The notes beneath the pieces were generated by a model. It searched no databases, was not told where the DNA came from, and saw only the letters and a list, made by a program, of their open reading frames with translations. From an uncultured Erysipelotrichaceae bacterium (GTDB taxonomy: Bacteria > Bacillota_I > Bacilli_A > RF39 > UBA660), in contig CACZQD010000077.1 in assembly GCA_902783215.1 (NCBI GenBank), forward strand, positions 1 to 14,982: a stretch of 14,982 bases of DNA. Reading direction: 5' to 3'. Made by a program: the position numbers and the translations under genes. Each line of letters begins with the position of its first letter. The first letter of the stretch is position 1. This document shows positions 14,646 through 14,982 of this stretch, piece by piece.

Positions 14646-14982
14646 TTAGAGTTTAGATTTATAGAGATTTATAACTGGACGAATAGCGCCGTTGTCGGTG
14701 CCGCCGTAGACGCCGTTGATGTCCAAGCTGCCATCGATGAACACGAACCACACAGACGAGGAAGAGTTATTCAATGGAGTCATTGTCCAATACCAATATT
14801 CAGAATTCGGGTCATATAACCAACTGGGTGTTGTACTTTCTTTTGGACACCATGTTGCACTCTCACTACAACTTGGATAAAATTGACTTCTCAATTCTTC
14901 CTTTTTTACTAATCTAGCTTTATATCCTTCGACTTCTCTTAAATCTGTACTTGTAAATTTGTCTATTGCCCATGCATCTACT
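14646..14982 (-). CDS. C-terminal part of a second 'RPVINL' lectin-like surface protein (5' end off the right edge)
   Basis: The frame is open on the minus strand from the window edge to TAA at 14648-14646, giving 111 residues of a longer protein. It includes GYKARLVKKEELRS, a Cys pair (PSCSESATWCPKE) that may form a disulfide, then YWYWTMTPLNN and GAIRPVINLYKSKL at the end. The WTM..RPVINL pattern is shared with the protein at 12214-12894, so they are distant paralogues in the C-terminal domain. The fold is C-type-lectin/FGE-like. The segment between WTMTP and RPV is coded by a GC-rich block with almost only C/G/T-ending codons, whereas codons before and after are AT-rich. The protein is probably exported, but its N-terminus is not visible. 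The apparent short start at 14894 is internal and should not be used. Confidence 0.8.
   Translation of the reverse strand, partial: VDAWAIDKFTSTDLREVEGYKARLVKKEELRSQFYPSCSESATWCPKESTTPSWLYDPNSEYWYWTMTPLNNSSSSVWFVFIDGSLDINGVYGGTDNGAIRPVINLYKSKL
14676..14774 (-). repeat. Candidate DGR variable region (VR)
   Basis: This covers 33 codons from TTG (14774-14772) to CCA (14678-14676). By hand count GC is 54 of 99. Nineteen codons end in C, six in G, seven in T and one in A. The encoded stretch runs from LNNSSSSVWFVF through GVYGGTDNGAIRP. The placement at the lectin-like C-terminus, the run of NNC codons expected when AAC codons of a template are mutated at adenines, and the abrupt borders are the signs of a DGR VR. 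GGCGCTATTCGTCC at its 3' end could be the IMH. No template repeat or reverse transcriptase is in the window, so this is a candidate only. Confidence 0.5.

Noticed and set aside
14275..14819. Two plus-strand ORFs of 124 and 130 codons over the GC-rich island and surface-protein gene
   Set aside because: They run antisense across two terminators and across a real coding C-terminus. The translations are low-complexity with no domain and there is no SD.
1..14982. CRISPR array, insertion sequence or integrase genes
   Set aside because: No regularly spaced repeats and no transposase or recombinase motifs were found on either strand.

Overview
The window is very AT-rich (GC well under 30% by eye) and dense with Bacillota housekeeping genes, mostly on the minus strand. 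SD sequences are of the AGGAGG/GGTGAT type, several starts are GTG, and genes are tightly packed. The RNA polymerase delta subunit (rpoE), a Gram-positive SOS box at lexA, a DUF1934-argS-rpoE cluster and a SpoIVFA/SpoIVFB pair point to Bacilli. A bifunctional class A PBP shows the cell makes peptidoglycan, so it is not a wall-less Mycoplasma. An uncultured AT-rich gut Bacilli/RF39-type lineage would fit, but that placement is inference.

Layout. (1) 1-3736, minus strand: a near-consensus promoter (3709-3736) drives DUF1934, argS and rpoE. A hairpin at the rpoE stop follows, then the sporulation-type pair spoIVFA-spoIVFB, which runs off the left edge. (2) 3788-5752, plus strand: class A PBP, convergent with polA and separated from it by a symmetric hairpin that contains both stop codons. 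(3) 5772-9265: polA and a 43-codon membrane-peptide gene (8383-8514) on minus, divergent from lexA on plus. Two SOS boxes sit in the 130-bp divergent region, one exactly inside the -35/-10 spacer of the small gene and one overlapping the lexA -35. (4) 9290-12946, minus: an operon of a membrane-anchored 'RPVINL' surface protein, truB, a nucleotidyltransferase and a multi-pass membrane protein of unknown function. (5) 13004-14165, minus: an exported beta-rich protein and a DUF308/HdeD-like membrane protein, with promoter and terminator. (6) 14166-14645: a gene-poor stretch with three terminator-like hairpins and a roughly 200-bp GC-rich, structured island. (7) 14646-right edge, minus: the C-terminal part of a second 'RPVINL' protein.

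Most interesting points. First, a sharply bounded 99-bp block (14676-14774) at the lectin-like C-terminus of the last gene is 55% GC. Nineteen of its 33 codons end in C and only one ends in A, in a genome that otherwise prefers A/T. This looks like the variable region of a diversity-generating retroelement (DGR) whose template and reverse transcriptase lie outside the window. Second, the SOS-controlled 43-aa membrane peptide occupies the place of yneA next to lexA, lacks a LysM domain, and reads into polA without a visible terminator. Third, the GC-rich island at 14388-14599 has no convincing protein and several nested hairpins, so it may be an uncharacterised RNA or a remnant of a mobile element.
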